Assembly: GCA_945902215.1 (NCBI GenBank)
Contig: CAMDML010000001.1
Coordinates: forward strand, 35,913-99,912
Direction of reading: 5' to 3'
DNA length: 64,000 nt
From: Klebsiella pneumoniae
Lineage (GTDB): Bacteria; Pseudomonadota; Gammaproteobacteria; Pseudomonadales; Pseudohongiellaceae
The translations under genes were made by a program, and so were the position numbers. The notes below the pieces were generated by a model. That model was given only the letters and a program-made list of their open reading frames with translations, was not told the origin of the DNA and did no database searches. Position 1 is the stretch's first letter. The number at the start of each line of letters is the position of its first letter. Positions 62,333 to 64,000 of the stretch are shown here, in pieces.

Positions 62333-64000
62333 CTAGCGGCTGACCGTTATGCTGGCTTGCAGATCCGTTGGACGAATAACCTGCATGACCGGAGCTGCGG
62401 CCACCAGTTTGACCCAAAGGGCTTCCCCGTCCCTGAAATACGAGGTCTCGTCCGCTGCGCGCAATGCGTCCATGCTGCCCGTTTCCAATCCGGAGGCTGC
62501 ATTGGTGAAACCCGGCAGTTCGAACATGACCCATGAGCTCTGGTCCATTTCAGCCAGACTGAGAGTGACTTCAGTTCTTTCGGTAAGGACCTCAATCTCG
62601 GTGCCGGCCTTCACAGTGCTCTGGTCGCCCGCGATCTTGAACTCCTTGCCATTGCGAACAAGCGCGATGGGCGCCTGCGGAGGACGACGCGTGAACAGAG
62701 CGGCACGTTGGGACTGAACGAGGGGATCGTCTTGTCCAATTCCGCCGATCCCCGAGAGCAAAGCGAAGCGGGCGGTCCGCGATTCAAGGTTGACTGCGGC
62801 TGGCATCTCTCCTCTGGCGTCCGAGAGATTGAGTCGGCCGATATCACCCGTGCACACAGAGGCGTTCCAGGTGGGATGAATCTCACAAGTGTCGTCAGTG
62901 ACGACGCTGTCGTTCTCGCCATCGTGCAGCAGGACTTGGGAATCAGGGATACCGGTCACCGAACCGTCCAGGTCGCGGAACGACAGGGTCCGATAGGCGT
63001 TGCCGCCGCGGTTATCATTATCGAACCTGGAATCGAAAAGCGGGAAATAGACCGGCTTGGCGTTGACGAATTCCGCACCGCTGATCGAGCTGCCAGTACT
63101 GAGCCCCGCGCTCGTGAACAGCAGGAAGGACAGCGCGCCTGTTTTGCGCAGCTCATTGTCCTGGTAATTCACGAAGGTCGTGTTCACCACTTCACCGCGA
63201 TAATCGTAGTATTCGTAGCCGCGGATGGGGAAATCCGGAATGCTAGGCTTCGGCAGGCTGCGGCCATAGGCAATTTCCTCCGGCGTCCTTGGGTTGCCGA
63301 TATTGTCGGTCTCGCCCACGACCAGCGAATCGACCAGTCGGGCATGAAACGGCAGGCTGCCGACGTCGCCAGCGGCCTGCGTCATGCCTATGGCGTTGTC
63401 TGCGAATTTCGCGTTGCTGTAGACGTACATGTCGCCCCGGCCCCAGAGACCACCATTGCGATTCTTGTAGGAAGTCAGGTCCTCGAAGTGCGTCTCCATC
63501 ACTTCGCTCTCCAGATCGTTGGGATCTGCCAACGCCAGCAACGGAATGGAGGCCAGACCGAAGGTGTTGTCTTCATTGATGTGCCTGTCAATCATGAACC
63601 CGTCGAAGCTGGAATGGGCCACGTTGCCGCTGAATTTACGCAGCGGCGTTCGGCGCGGCCAAGTATTGAGGCTGTCTTCCGAGCCGAGGAAGGCGCCCTG
63701 CGGATGCATCGGCAGGGAAAACCAGAAGCCGATCGCACCGGAACCTGCTGCCACGTTGTCGATGTAGCTGTTGTCCGGATTGGTGATCCAGTAAGCGGCC
63801 ACCGTGTTGTCTGAGGGCAACAGAGTATGCTCGCCGGAAAAGCTGCTTTCTCTGAGGGCGCGACGATCGCCATCAATCTCGCCGTTGGCGGCCAGATTGT
63901 TTGGAACGCACTCCATGGTGGGATGACACTTGATCTGGATCGCCAGGTTCTTGACGAACTCGTTACCGTGCTCGATACCGTCTTCCATGAAGAAGCAGTG
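62333..64000 (-). CDS. G8-domain parallel beta-helix protein, second copy, 5' end cut by window
   Basis: At least 556 codons of a paralogue of the product at 59663: shared runs include NEFVKNLAIQIKCHPTMECV, VAAYWITNPDNS, FEDLTSYKNRNGGLWGRG, SLVVGETDNIGNP and the ASITVSR end. The start lies beyond base 64000. The C-terminal linker lacks the Pro/Ala run of the other copy and has NLESRTARFALLSGIGGIGQ instead. Same operon orientation, intergenic gap 36 nt. Confidence 0.9.
   Translation of the reverse strand, partial: HCFFMEDGIEHGNEFVKNLAIQIKCHPTMECVPNNLAANGEIDGDRRALRESSFSGEHTLLPSDNTVAAYWITNPDNSYIDNVAAGSGAIGFWFSLPMHPQGAFLGSEDSLNTWPRRTPLRKFSGNVAHSSFDGFMIDRHINEDNTFGLASIPLLALADPNDLESEVMETHFEDLTSYKNRNGGLWGRGDMYVYSNAKFADNAIGMTQAAGDVGSLPFHARLVDSLVVGETDNIGNPRTPEEIAYGRSLPKPSIPDFPIRGYEYYDYRGEVVNTTFVNYQDNELRKTGALSFLLFTSAGLSTGSSISGAEFVNAKPVYFPLFDSRFDNDNRGGNAYRTLSFRDLDGSVTGIPDSQVLLHDGENDSVVTDDTCEIHPTWNASVCTGDIGRLNLSDARGEMPAAVNLESRTARFALLSGIGGIGQDDPLVQSQRAALFTRRPPQAPIALVRNGKEFKIAGDQSTVKAGTEIEVLTERTEVTLSLAEMDQSSWVMFELPGFTNAASGLETGSMDALRAADETSYFRDGEALWVKLVAAAPVMQVIRPTDLQASITVSR

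Noticed and set aside
1..64000. tRNA, rRNA, riboswitch or prophage features
   Set aside because: Scanned by eye on both strands; no cloverleaf with CCA, no rRNA text, no phage structural or integrase genes seen.

Overview
The window looks like a chromosome segment of an aerobic, heterotrophic gammaproteobacterium. The evidence is gene content: a close YbiT-type ABC-F ATPase, a RegB/RegA-type redox two-component pair, SapC-family proteins, DUF6152 proteins, periplasmic PQQ dehydrogenases with a C-terminal cytochrome c, PpnP, and a coding density and GC content typical of that class. The exact family (for example Cellvibrionales or Pseudohongiella-like) is inference. I see no tRNA, rRNA, CRISPR array, prophage or intact insertion sequence.

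Layout. (1) 1-11361: periplasmic oxidation and accessory region. A six-gene minus-strand operon (4325 to 13) carries two DUF6152 proteins, three related secreted proteins with PDFSGxW and HWEGD-type motifs, and an enoyl-CoA hydratase. Divergent from it are a lipoprotein PQQ alcohol dehydrogenase with cytochrome c, a fusion of DUF6152 to the secreted-partner family, and an SDR. An amidohydrolase and another DUF6152/partner pair follow. (2) 11655-24233: mixed housekeeping and accessory genes, including a PepSY membrane protein, a TPR protein, ppnP, a GFA-fold protein, a cupin, an LPMO-like secreted protein, two SapC paralogues flanking an esterase and a PQQ sugar dehydrogenase, a lipoprotein and an ABC-F ATPase. 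(3) 24491-33280: a second PQQ alcohol dehydrogenase and a SnoaL-like protein, then a tightly coupled run of a DUF475 membrane protein, an MmgE/PrpD protein, a three-gene NMT1-type ABC importer and a phosphoesterase. (4) 33297-40704: the most interesting block. A compact minus-strand operon encodes a split ATP-dependent dikinase (605 and 345 aa, laid out like phenylphosphate synthase or rifampin phosphotransferase), a BCCP, a biotin carboxylase, a pyruvate-carboxylase-like carboxyltransferase lacking the pyruvate-binding Arg, and a methyltransferase. This suggests a biotin-dependent carboxylase acting on a substrate that is first phosphorylated. (5) 40770-50822: GlpQ, an FAD protein, a Baeyer-Villiger-type monooxygenase, an amidase, DUF805 and DoxX-like membrane proteins. 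A 50-bp promoter or operator sequence is shared by two of these loci. (6) 50936-59160: a DUF2490 protein, a Ca-binding-like secreted protein between 1-kb-spaced direct repeats, RegBA, a DUF4266/DUF3570 locus with a truncated apbE, and a secreted protein with an N-terminal His. (7) 59361-64000: an IS91-family transposase remnant abutting two tandem G8-domain beta-helix proteins, the second cut by the window end.

Taken together, the region encodes periplasmic oxidation of alcohols and sugars by three PQQ enzymes, with many exported accessory proteins, uptake and carboxylation of an unknown small molecule, and several decayed mobile or duplicated sequences. Both PQQ alcohol dehydrogenases carry the Asp-x-Asp signature associated with lanthanide rather than calcium in this enzyme family.
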